A stretch of 64,000 nt of DNA from Eleusine coracana subsp. coracana. Its lineage: Eukaryota; Streptophyta; Magnoliopsida; Poales; Poaceae. Under the pieces are notes generated by a model that was not told the DNA's origin, made no database searches, and saw nothing but the letters and a program-made list of their open reading frames with translations. This document shows positions 21,451 through 32,532 of this stretch, piece by piece. The position numbers and the translations under genes are program-made. Position 1 is the stretch's first letter. Each line of letters begins with the position of its first letter. The stretch is from assembly GCA_032690845.1 (NCBI GenBank), contig CM064422.1, positions 4,960,001-5,024,000 on the forward strand, read 5' to 3'.

Positions 21451-24139
21451 CTAGCGCTTTGTGCTGCCTGGACGAGCGGGGCCAAAATAGTTCGTCACCA
21501 AGCCCATAATAGCAAACCTGGAAATGTCAAAAGATTCAGTGAGCTTGTCTAATCACAATTCACAAATGAGAGTTAATTCTAATTTCTCAGAAGGTGAGAA
21601 TCTATCTATGACCATATGTGGGAATCAAGGACCAAACGTATACAAAATGACGATTCACGAGGAATACTTCTGCTGGGAAAACAAGTTATTTTCATCCCAT
21701 TGACAATGCACATATACACGTTAAGTCTTAAATGGTTGAGAAATGACTGCATATACCCCTATTGCACAACATGCCACACTCTTGCATTCTCAAAATGGAC
21801 AGCATTTGGTAGGCACTTCCCAAAAGGATGAGAAAATACAGTGGAACAGTGGGAGAACACCTAATTTCTTTCTTTTGCAAACATGACCAATGTTTTCCTA
21901 AACGGTAAACTGTCGGCGACCCATTGTTTAGCCAATTTTCAGTTTAAATGGCAGTTTAATCAGGCTAAACGGCTGTTTAGGCCAAAACGAGTACCCTCCG
22001 CCTACCATTTAAACCTATTTAGATGGCTGTTGAAAACCATTTATTAAAACAGCAAACATGACACTGCACATGCATCTTTATTTTGGCAATGCAATTAGGT
22101 CCAGAAAAGATGAGTGCATCGATCCTATTTTGTAGATGAGCATGAAGGGAGACTTCCGTCAATATAATATTTAAGAACTGAATTACAAATATTTTGGAAG
22201 CAGAATCTTAGCTACAGAAGAAACAGTATGAAAGGAGACTTCCGCTGATATGATATTTATTAAGAACTGAATTACAACAAACATTTTGGAAGCAGAATCT
22301 TAGCTACAGAAAAAACATGCAAAATGGAGTGTGCTTCTGGTTTCCAAAGTGTCATAACAGAGAATACTTTGTCTTTTATTCTCTACTCATCAATTTCAGG
22401 TGACAAAAGCTTCCTATCAAATATCCCCATGATTCCCATAGGGCAACTTATACTAGGATTATAAATAAGCAGGAGTAGAAGTTCAATAAAGGATGGTAAC
22501 TAGCATGAGAGCAGTATTAGCATTCCACTTTTCTATCAACTTTATGCAAACCAGCAGCAGTTGAAGCCTCTTTCCTTATCAAAGCATTCCATCAACAGTT
22601 AATACTGTACAATGGAGTAGATCTCTAACCCATAAAATCTGATTACTACTACCCCAACTTAATTAATAACCCAAAATTCCATCACACAAATCTTTCCATG
22701 GGAAGCATATCATGTGTGCTGATAACTTTACTTTAGCAATGTAAATACAGAATTTTTCCAATTTGGCTCAGGAACCATACAGCTTACAGCCACAGCATGC
22801 ATTGCATTTTTTGTTCCACAAAGAAACTAGCACATCAAAAATAAACTTTCTTGGGCCATGGCTATTAATCCAACTATCTTCAATGTAAGAGGTTAGAGTT
22901 TTTTTATAGATTTGGAGTTTGGACATTCAAGCTATTTAAACCAACAGCATATTTGTGAAGCTTTAGATCAGCTACACAAAAAATGATATAAATAACTATG
23001 AACTGAAGTTGGTGGTCATTGTATATAGAACATATTGATTTATAAAATGAGAAACCGATTGAAGGTTGGAGCGACGCAAAGATTTTAGATTCTAAAATAG
23101 ATTCGGTAAATCGAGGCATGTCTACCCCAGGCCTCTAGGTGGCCTAGAGTAGAAAGTAGAGTGTTAAATTGTAAAATTACAAACGAAACTTTTAATCAAT
23201 GGCGAGATTGATGTTAGACAACATCAGTGTAACAACACTAACAACAAAACTGCTTGTCTTGGCACAAATATGCATAGAATAGCATCCCACCAAACTCAAC
23301 AGAAGCATCATACAGCCAGAAATGTTATTACTATGGAACACATCAAACTAGAGTTAACAAACAACTGACAAAACAAGGAGCTCAATTGCACAAATTGGGC
23401 AACAGCTAGAGAAGGGCGAACTAGATAAGTCATTGAGTAATTGCACAATTCAGAAACACACTTCTGAGCGTATATCATTGTAAAGCTTGTTGTATGATTC
23501 CCATAGTCTGGTTTAAGTCACATGCTACGAAGCAAATGTTGCCATGCCAACCTCTAGAATTTCAACTGTATAGTAGCCAAACTCATAGTTCCATGCAAAG
23601 AGCCAAAGTCTGTAACGAAAACTCACATGAAAGCCATGGAGACCTGCTTAAGATCGTTCTCGAAGTTCTTCATGTTCGCCAGTGACTGCGCGCAGAAGAT
23701 GATCGCGATCCATGAGCACGCCTTGTACTGCAACCACATACCAACCAAATTTCACATGTATCTAACACCATCCAAACCAAATCGCAGCGCCACATAGCTC
23801 ACAAGGCGACGAAGAAATCACCCGAGAGCAAACAGATCGACCACTAACCCGCCCAGATCTAACATAGCACTAGGAAACTGAACTCAGATCGGAGATGAGC
23901 GGTGAGATGAGCACGTTACTACGTGTGAATGAAGAGAGATGCAAGGCGCATCGGAGATGTCAACGTACGCGGAGCATGACGCCGAAGACGCCGAAGACGA
24001 CGGCGAGGAAGCCAGCGTAGTCGATGGGCAGGTCCTGAGCCGACAACTTCGGCGGCGCGTACGGTTTCGCAGCCGACGGCTGCCGCGGGTCGTTGGCCGC
24101 CACGGCCCCGCCTCCCCCCGACGAGGTCCCCTCCTTCAT
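21451..24139 (-). CDS. Asterix-like small ER membrane protein (PAT complex / WDR83OS family)
   Basis: Predicted 112-aa protein from three exons: 23969-24139, 23627-23727, 21451-21517; phases and GT/AG sites agree. The protein opens MKEGTSSGGGG, then NDPRQPSAAKPY, APPKLSAQDLPIDYAGF, a hydrophobic segment to GVMLR, YKACSWIAIIFCAQSLAN, NDLKQVSMAFMFAIMGL and VTNYFGP. These are the conserved blocks of Asterix, in order. In animals Asterix pairs with CCDC47 in the ER chaperone complex that shields transmembrane helices during insertion; a plant role is inferred by homology. Two to three membrane helices are expected. Intron 2 is long (2.1 kb) and repeat-bearing. It is divergent from the next gene, with start codons about 830 bp apart. 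Confidence 0.9.
22148..22316. repeat. Tandem duplication of about 80 bp inside the Asterix intron
   Basis: Copy 1 at 22148-22224 and copy 2 at 22234-22316. Both run GGAGACTTCCG...AAGAACTGAATTACAA...TTTTGGAAGCAGAATCTTAG and end in CTACAGAA...AAAC, with small indels. The copies are separated by 9 bp. It looks like a local replication duplication, without coding content. Confidence 0.75.
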
Positions 24140-24520
24140 CTCTCTCTCTCTCTCTCTCCTCGCTCGCCCGCCCGGAGATCGAAAGCAAAAAATCGCAAGG
24201 GAGGAAATGAGAAAAACCGAGAAAGAGAGACTCAAAGTACTGTAGGTATATCTGTGGGCCGTACTGGGCCGGGCTTAGTACAACTCAGTTTTCGGCCCCC
24301 ACCGCTTGGTCGCCGAATACTGATGCGACAAGTCAAAGCGCACGAGTCGGCACTCGGCAGGCAGCTTCCCCGAACCCCGTTCACACTGCCGCCCCCTTCA
24401 TTCATTCTGCTCTCCTTGGCTGCTCCACTCCCAGCTCCAAAACCCTAATCCCGCGGCCGGGAGCGGGAGGGGGTCCAAGAGCTGAGCCTCCGTCCGCTGC
24501 CTATACTTCGCCGGTTGCTG
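24140..24520. promoter_or_regulatory. Divergent promoter with site II and telo-box motifs
   Basis: Between the Asterix-like gene (minus) and the next gene (plus). TGGGCC-type site II elements lie at 24255-24260 and 24265-24270, with a GGCCC on the other side near 24294. AAACCCTAA (telo-box) lies at 24440-24448. A CT-rich run at 24140-24158 is the leader of the minus gene. Site II plus telo-box is the usual promoter style of broadly expressed plant growth genes. No clear TATA box was seen for either gene. A 5'UTR intron of the plus gene probably runs 24521-24952 (GTAAGT...CTGCAG). Confidence 0.55.
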
Positions 24521-24965
24521 GTAAGTCCCCACTTCAGTTCGCCGTACTCAATTACTGCTGTTGGTTGCCTAGCTAAGCGATGCAGAGGTTGATTATAGCA
24601 GCTTGGCTAACCGTTCTAGTGTTTGGTTGCTTGAGCCTCGGGTGGTTAAATGTTGGTTCATCCATGCGACTGTTGACGCCCGCGTGTGTTTTATAGCTCA
24701 AGGAGAGTTACTTCATGTGTTGCTTAGCTCGGGATTGGGGATGGTGCACACCCTAACCCTGTAGCAGTATAGCTTTTCTTGATTTACTTCTTTTTTTCTT
24801 TCCCCCCACCAAATTAGTGGATGCACATGAAGAGATTTTTGGTGACGACCTAACAGCGAGGTCTTCGAGTTTCACTATTGCAATTTGTAAGTTTTGGGAA
24901 GCTGCTTTACTTCAAACTAGTAAGTCTAATGTTATCATTCGATCATCTGCAGATGCTGATGAAAG

Positions 24966-27900
24966 ATGAACGCCACTCCTGTTTCAAGTTTCAGGGCCTC
25001 GGCATATCCAGAATTGCAGCCCCAGTCTAGTAATTGTGCTGAAATGTTAGCAAATGTGGATGTATTCAGTGCAAAAGATTTGTCAGCCGACCCAAGAGCA
25101 TTTGGTTTTACACAGGATGCTAATCAGGAATTCTATAACCGAGCTTTACAGTACGATCATTCAGTTTCCAAGCAGGGATTTGAAGCCCAAGGTTTTGTAG
25201 CGAGTGCTCCGGAGTTTGTTCTGAATTATGATTCTGCTGCCCTGGGAGGATATCAACCATCTAACCAATTTTTGGGGCCTCAGCCTGGGGAGTTTGAAGG
25301 AATGCAGAAGCAAAGTGTCAATGTAAATATCACCCACCAGAGTAGACCTTCTAATGCATCCTGTCTGGATCACATAGAGGAAATAACTTCCTACGATAGA
25401 GATGATAGAGCTATCTCATTTGGAAGTAGTTGTAGCACAGGATTTGCGAGTTACCCATGTAATACTCCTTTGCAAAGCAATAACTGCACTTCAGACACAC
25501 AGGACGGGACTTGGGCTGCTCTTATGCAAATGCAGCAAGCTTTGGAAGCGTCTAACAGTGACACTGGACTAATTGAAGAGTGCAGTGACTTGACTTTCAA
25601 TCATGCAGAACTTTCAGGTGGAAATACCTTGCAATATCAAGCTGTTTGGGACAATGGCTCTTTAACAAGCCCATCTTTCACCTCAAAATTTTTACCTTTT
25701 CCTGGAGATGCTGAGGTCGCTGCCACCAATGGCTCCACTGCTTGTAGCTTACAGAATTTTGTTGATTCCACACATAGTATGAGCAATAATGAACAACAAA
25801 TGTCATCTTTTGAGCTCGAATTGCCCCATCAGAAAGGTCCCACTTCAAGCCATGTTTATGAACACAGGGGTGAAATGCATTCTGCTGAACAGGGATCAAA
25901 TCCTGGTCTCTTAGAATCTTCTGATTTCATGCCAAGTACCCTGGACAGACAAAATATTGTACAACGTCAACTGTCAAGTTCATTTGTAAACAGTGGAGAA
26001 GGATCTGTGGACAGTGGCTCAAAAACATCAGATGTCCTGTATGAATGTGAAGAACAAATGGAAATTGATTCTCTGCTGAATTCATTTGGTGTATCAACTG
26101 AATCCTTTTCACAAACATATGGAATGTTCCAGCCAAGGTAAACTGTAGTGCTGAAACCTTGTATAATGCTTGTTAGAGTCATGATTTAATTGTCTCAGTT
26201 GAAATTGAAATTTGCAACTTTGCTTGCATAGAGCTTTCCCCTTGGACAAAACCTAAACCCTTGCCACTTCTATATGCAATTATTAGCCGGTGATACTAAT
26301 ATTGGTTCTTACTTGAAATGGCAACATGGTGTCTGCAACACCTACAATAACGATCTAAACTTTTGAATAGATAGATTTATGGCGTGCAGCAAAAATTTTC
26401 TGGCCAAATGTTTCTTTCATAATAACATGTGTTATTTCTAGTTTCATCAGGCCATACTAGCTTATTAAAACTAGCACATAGTGAACAGTCCACACTATCT
26501 CTGTTTTTTATTAGATAATGTCCACACTATCTCTGTTGAGCCAAATATTCTATCTATTCTTCAGCATTACTTCATAATTTGGTATTTTTATATATCGGGA
26601 TCTTATATTATATGTTAAAATGCAGTGAAAGTTTCAGTCTTGATAAAAAGGTGGAACTGGATGAAAGTGTTTCTCCTACATGGCTTAACAATACTCTTCC
26701 ATGTATGCAATCTGAGAACCCTGGGCCAGCTGTACCTGATGGATCTTATCCTGAACAGTATCAATTTAGTTCTCAAACATGTGGTTTACTTTACTCTTCA
26801 GCACCTCAGGGGCAAAAGATATCAAATTCTGGATTGCCTTTAGAAGATTGCTACAAAAATATCAGTCAACCCAATCCAATAATTAGCAGGGGAGCAAAAA
26901 GTAAAGATCACTTGTTGGCTGCAAATAATGGTACTTTGGTACAGCAACAACAGAATTTCAGTAGTGATACTGGATTTGAAGCGTCTGACAATGTTGGTAA
27001 TCCCTACCTAGAGTTCACAACCAGTTTGGATGGTCAATCTTGTCCAAAAGGAGCTTACATATATCCTGATGGAGCAGTGGCCAAAGTTGTAGCGGAAACA
27101 AAACCTGTTATAATTGAAGATTGTTTCTTTGGAGTGCATACTTCAAACCATACTGGACATTCAGACACGCAGCTACCTGTGACACAGACTACCCATGTTC
27201 AAGATCCTTCCCTAAGTATGTCTAAGGACCCCAATTCATCATGTATTGGAGAGACAGAGCTTAACAAGGTTTATTTAACAGCAGCATATAATGACACACA
27301 GAATCACCTGGGACTTAACAATTCTGAATGCAGTGGCATCCTTCATCCTAAGTCTTCTGAACCGAATGCTCCTGTGAATGTGTGTGTTAAAGTGGATAGT
27401 TTTCAATGTGATGATTGCGGCCAGATTAGTGGTCCTAAGCAAAGCATTATATCCTCAGCTAGCGGACCTTCAAACTCAAGTGTGTTGCCCATTGACATGT
27501 TTGAAGGCAAGGTGTTTTCACAGCAAAAAAAGCGGAAACGGGCAATGAAAGGTCTGTTAGCATGGCATGCACAACTGGTGATTGGGCGTGGGAGCATGCG
27601 TCATATAAGGTATGGTGTTGATATTGACGTCCTATAACAGTAGTTGAGGTTTATAGATGGTCTTGCTTCTTTTCTTTAAAAAATGTTTATGCTACTCCTT
27701 TTTGTTTGACATGCATGTTTTTAAAGGGCTGATGTTTGTTGTCCTTTTGCACTGTAGAACATCTGAGTCAGATTGGGCTCGTGCCACCAAAAGATTGGTT
27801 GAGAAGGTTATATACTTTCTTCTGTTAGAATCTTTTCTATCGTGTAAATCAAGTTTCCCTGTTCTGACATGCTTGTCATGCATAACAGGTGGATGGTGAA

Positions 27901-29149
27901 AATGCAATGATGGAAAGTAGGACTCGAGCTCACAAAAGACTTGTTTTGACAACTACCTTGATGCAGTATATCCTTCCTATTGTTCCAGCTAGACTTCTTG
28001 CGGCAAATGTTAATGATTCCATTGAAGCCATTGTATACCACCTTTGTAAGCATGCTCTCAGTGACGCATGCGATGCTGTTCTATCTTTTGTGAATGACGG
28101 CGGGTAAGCATTTCCCCCCTTTCTTTTTGCATTGTGCCAAAAAAAAGAGAAATTACATAGGAACTAATTACTTTATATAGGGTGTGTTCGTTTCTTTGGG
28201 TCTAAATTTTAGTGAGGTCACATCAATTATTAAAATGTTATATATGATTATTAAATATATATTAAATATAAAACTAATTACAGAGTTGAATGTGCATCAG
28301 CGTGACAAATTCATTAAGCTTAACTAAATCATCATTAAGAGATGTTTACTGTAGCATCACATTATCTAATCATGACCTAATTAGTTTTAATAGATTTGTC
28401 TCGTCATTCAGAGGGAGGGTTATGGACTGGGTTTTGTCAGTAATCTATATTTAATACTCCTAATTAGTATCATAATATTCGATGTGACAGGTCTAAAAAT
28501 CAGAGGGGTGGAAACGAACACACCCATAGTCTAAGGGGCCATACAAATATTTGGCAACCAAACTCATTACTCCTGACAGTTTTCATCTTTTATGGTATTT
28601 GGCCAGTCTACCAGATCAGATGAGCACTTCTGAGAAGGAAGGCTCTAAAATCCTATCAGAAGTTCTGGAAACCTTTGAGGCGAGGTTTAGCGAGCTGGAA
28701 AGTTTGTTGTCAAGGTATACTAATTATTGAATTTCAACTGACATATTTTTTGCATTTCTTATTTAATATAGTTGTTATTTCAATGAAATGCTACATTTGA
28801 ACTATTCAAGCATGCATTTGTGGATGCACAATTTCATTTTTTTTTTCAATCAATACAACATAATATGTGCCTGTATTTTCTTGATTTTGTCATTCTTACA
28901 AACGTTCATGTTCTTTGCAGCGCTGAGAAGGCAACAACATTACATGATCTGGAATCTGGGTTAGGATACTTGGAGCGGTTGTCTATTCTCCATCGACTTG
29001 CGAAGTCGCATGGATATGCAAAAGCGCATGGGGTTGATACCTCCAGTTCTGGGTCCAAGCCTTACGCAACGACCATCAAGAAACATGTTGAAGCAGCTGC
29101 CGCACCAGTAAACGAGCTGAGTGGCATTAAGTGTCGCTTACTGAACTAG
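24966..29149 (+). CDS. Plant-specific nuclear-type protein, unknown function (dentin sialophosphoprotein-like family)
   Basis: Predicted 918-aa protein from six exons: 24966-26137, 26626-27609, 27758-27806, 27889-28103, 28607-28714, 28921-29149; every junction keeps phase with GT/AG. The first 690 residues are Ser/Asn/Gln-rich, low-complexity and largely disordered. They include [18 protein letters not shown], followed by EECSDLTF, a block I associate with an Arabidopsis family annotated dentin sialophosphoprotein-like. A basic KKRKR at 692-696 looks like a nuclear signal. It is followed by a conserved helical C-terminus ([40 protein letters not shown]). ATG triplets upstream in another frame (24953, 24959) open a short uORF. 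No enzymatic motif is present. The molecular role is unknown. Confidence 0.85.
28180..28525. mobile_element. MITE with 15-bp perfect TIRs, in intron 4
   Basis: A 346-bp element with ends GGGTGTGTTCGTTTC and GAAACGAACACACCC, a perfect 15-bp inverted repeat. ATA flanks both sides (28177-28179, 28526-28528) and may be a 3-bp target duplication, which would suggest a Harbinger-like origin. The core includes GATGTTTACTGTAGCATCAC, a phrase common to a widespread grass MITE group. A diverged relative with similar core wording lies at 42194-42512. Confidence 0.8.
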
Positions 29150-29920
29150 GTCTGTTCAGTACAAACTAACAAATGTTCCCTGTTTTGCCAGTTTTCAGCA
29201 GCCAATCATTGGTGCAAGATGCACAACCCTGGACTGCCTAGTAGGTATATATAGAATATATAATAGAATGTACTGTCATGTCTGTTGCTTATTAGATGCA
29301 ACATCTGGGATGAATCTTAGGGGCATGGTGATGTTACTTATTGTGAACTCTGGAATGAGATGTAGGAGCCTAGGAGCAATATATGTGAAGTTTGCGAACA
29401 AGTGGTTACTAAAGAAGTTAGGATTGCCACTGGTTCGGTTAATTGTCTCTATATTGCATGTTATTATGTTTCTTCCAGTTTCTTGTTCGGTGATGGAAGA
29501 GGGTCCATCACTTGCGTTCAGTGGCACTGGCAGGTATTTTGCTTATCAAGTCCCCACGAGGGGTACGATTTGGACATGCTTTTAAGTTAAGCTAAAGCCA
29601 CCCATTGACTCAAATGCTTCGAATCTTCGATGACGCTACATATTGGAAGAAAAAACAGGTTGTACTAATCTGGTTGGGCCGTCCAACGACGTCATAGTGG
29701 GCCCTTCCCAAGCCCACAGCCACAAGCTCCTTCCGGCCTTCCGTCTTCTCGGCGTCCTCTACTCCTCTTCCTCCTCCGGCTTTTGACGCACCTTTCACCC
29801 ACGAGCCAGCGGAATCTTACCGCTTCGGCAATCGATCTCCGCGCGATCCCAAATCCGTCGACCCAAACCCTAGCGGCCGGCCACCGCCCCTCCCCTTCTC
29901 CCGGCGGACGGGAAACGGAT
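29150..29920. other. 3'UTR and short intergenic spacer, then 5' leader
   Basis: 29150 to about 29590 is probably the 3'UTR of the upstream gene; the exact polyadenylation site is not clear. From about 29680 the sequence is CT/GC-rich and is probably promoter and 5'UTR of the next gene, with GGGCC motifs near 29675 and 29700. The next gene's frame is open back to an ATG at 29783, but family alignment prefers the later Met at 29921. Confidence 0.45.
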
Positions 29921-32532
29921 ATGCGGCGGCTGCTCGAGGAGGGCGCGATGGCGCTGCCCTTGGCACCTGAGGGCAACGCGTCGTCAGTTGGCTCTGGGTC
30001 TTCGGGGCCGATGTGGTGGGTGTCCGAGTGTCACGGCGTGTGGTATAGCCTGGCGGTGATGCTGCCGTCTCTCGCGTTTGTGGGATTCCTGGCGTGGCAG
30101 GCTCGGCGGAGCTTCCGCAGGATCAGCTACGGTCGCTCACACGTCGTTGTCGTCGCCTACTACGCTCTCCTTTGGGCCGTAGCCATCCTCAACCTCCTCT
30201 GGTGTTTCATGCAGGTACGAATTGCTTGCCTCTGTTCTGATTAGCCTGTAACTGAGCTTCCTGCTTGATCGGGTGCTAATTTGGGCATTCGATGCTTACA
30301 ATATTATTATTTGGTGCCATGCGTGTAGCAACGCCAACGACTAATGGAAGCCAAGGGGCATGCCTTTCAATTAACGTTTTGAATTTGTGCTTAACCTTTT
30401 TGTTGGTTAAATCCAGCTGTGAGTAGGCTACATGTGTCGAGGTGATGATCAAATAACTTTTGGAATTGTTCGTTGATAAAAAAAAATATATATGGACTTG
30501 CATTCTTGTTTGTTTTCGGATGCTGAATATAATTAGTGGGTCAAAAATTTTAGCTGTGCAAGTTCTATTGGTGAACATGCCTCAAGCATTTTGATGTTTC
30601 ATCACCTTGGTAATGGATTATTGAAGTCTGGATTGTGTTGGAATCTGATGGGTAGGACAGGAGGTTTGGGAACTGATGAGAGAATGTCAATGAACCAGTG
30701 GTGTTCCAAAATAGGAAGGAGCAAAACTTCAGCTGACTAATTAGATGTTTGGAAATGTTAATGTTGAGCAGGCAGCAACCTCTGGTGGGCTATCAAAATA
30801 AACTCTCTTAGGGGCCTGGTGTTCATGTTAACAAATTAGACTTCACATTTATCTGATTCATATGCTCAGGTTTCAGATACGCATCTTTACCAATGTCCTA
30901 AATTCTAATATAATTGGACCGATTGATTCATCTTTATCATGGACATGGTGCAGATGTACAGAGGAATAATCACTTGAGCAGATCCTGCTCTTATGCATTT
31001 GGAAGCTTAAGATCTATCACATATGTTACATTTTATGTTGCATGCATGTCTTACTTATTTTATTCCCTCAAAATGGCAGGCTTGGCAATGTATGCCTGAT
31101 AGGGCATTCTCTTGGAATGTACTGTCATTATTTACAAAATCAGGAATGATGTTCTTGGAAGTTAGTCTTATAGCATTTCTACTTCAAGGAAATGATGCCA
31201 GTGGTTTTGAGTCTTTGGCACGTACCTTTGTTATCTCTGGAGCTGTAGTTGCTGCTGATGTATTACTGAAGGTATGATACTGTTACAAAGTTCAGGCAGA
31301 ATGAACATTGCTTATCAATGATGGTTACTTGGTTTCTTTGTTTAGCTCATGCATATAGTCTTTGCCTACCCTGACTTGCTTGGGCTTAAAGGCTTAGTTG
31401 TTGTTGTTGTATGCAGATAGTCTTTATGATTTAACTTGAAAAGTTGGAATACTATTTCACTTGTACCTTCTTTCTCTTTCCGGGACCAGTTATCTTTGAC
31501 TTCTTACTTAACAGCAATATACAGCAAAGTAACTGTTGTAGCAGGCAATTAGGTCCATCATGATCATTTGTTAGAAGAAAATGATACATTGCTTTCTCTG
31601 TTTCATAATGTATCGATTATACGTTATCATAAGTACCAATTTTCTATTTATGATGGTCTTTTATGCTTGTCCAATGTCATTGTATAAACAAATGGCTGCT
31701 GAGGGGGAAAAAACAAGATCCCATGTCTTCATGTTTTATACCTATCCTTATTCAAATGTGCTAAGATTCTGTCGTGGTGGACCTTGCCTTTTATGTTGTA
31801 ACTAGAAAATGCCACTGTCTCTGAAACTATTGTTTGTTCTTTCAGACTATATATATTTTTGGCTTTGGTGTTCCTTTGTTCATTGATGTTGACCAAGGTA
31901 CTGGTGGGAAATGGGGGCTATGGTTTCTCCACAAACTGGTGCTTACTGGAGTGTATGGCCTAATTGTTTTTATGCATCACTCAAGATGGAGGGACAGGCT
32001 ACCTGGTAATTTGTTACAAGGTTGTCATTTATGTTCCAAACTATCTGTTCCTTTTCTCATGGCTGCCATCTGTTTCATTGCAGCAAAACCGGCCTACTAC
32101 AATTACATATGTGCAATGCTGCTACTGAATGGCATATCACTGTTTGGCTGTCTACTTGTTGCAAGTGGTGCTGGATTTGGTTTATGGTGCGTCAAGTACA
32201 CTATCTTCAAAGTTTATGCTAACTTATTCCTCTCCATGAGAAGTGTTTTGAGGATCTTCCCTTTTGTATAGGTTGTATAATCTCACAACGGTCTGCTATC
32301 ACTCTCTTTACCTTCCACTTCTATATGTGACTTTCTTAGCAGATTTCTTCCAGGTATGTCTAGCGTATGAACTTGTACATTAGTGAATACTTCTTGAGCT
32401 CATACACTGATATAGTTCTCTGCATTATAAATATTTTTATTTGCTCCTTTACAGGAGGAAGATATGCTTCTGGAGAATGTGTACTACTCTGAAATGAAAG
32501 ACGCTGGGTTCTTTGATGCGGACTGGGATTAA
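29921..32532 (+). CDS. Seven-TM TPRA1/CAND2-like protein (phytomelatonin receptor PMTR1 homologue candidate)
   Basis: Predicted 302-aa membrane protein from six exons: 29921-30214, 31080-31271, 31846-32005, 32084-32186, 32272-32353, 32455-32532; all phases close. Blocks typical of plant CAND2-type proteins are present in order: ECHGVWYSL near the N-terminus, RISYGRSHVVVVAYYALLW, WNVLSLFTKSGMMFLEVSL, TFVISG, FGFGVPLFID, KWGLWFLHKL, CYHSLYLPLLYVTFLADFFQ, and the C-terminal ENVYYSEMKDAGFFDADWD. Hydrophobicity suggests seven helices and a short acidic C-tail. In Arabidopsis the closest relative was proposed as a G-protein-coupled receptor candidate and as a melatonin receptor. That function is debated and is transferred here only by resemblance. 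Location is plasma membrane or endomembrane. Confidence 0.9.
31366..31409 (+). mobile_element. Au-SINE-like 3' tail fragment
   Basis: CTACCCTGACTTGCTTGGGC, AAAGGCTTAG and then (TTG)n at 31398-31409. The wording TTGCTTGGG...AAAGGCTT followed by TTG repeats resembles the 3' end of the plant Au SINE family. The 5' part with RNA polymerase III boxes is not recognisable, so this is a truncated relic in intron 2. Confidence 0.5.
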
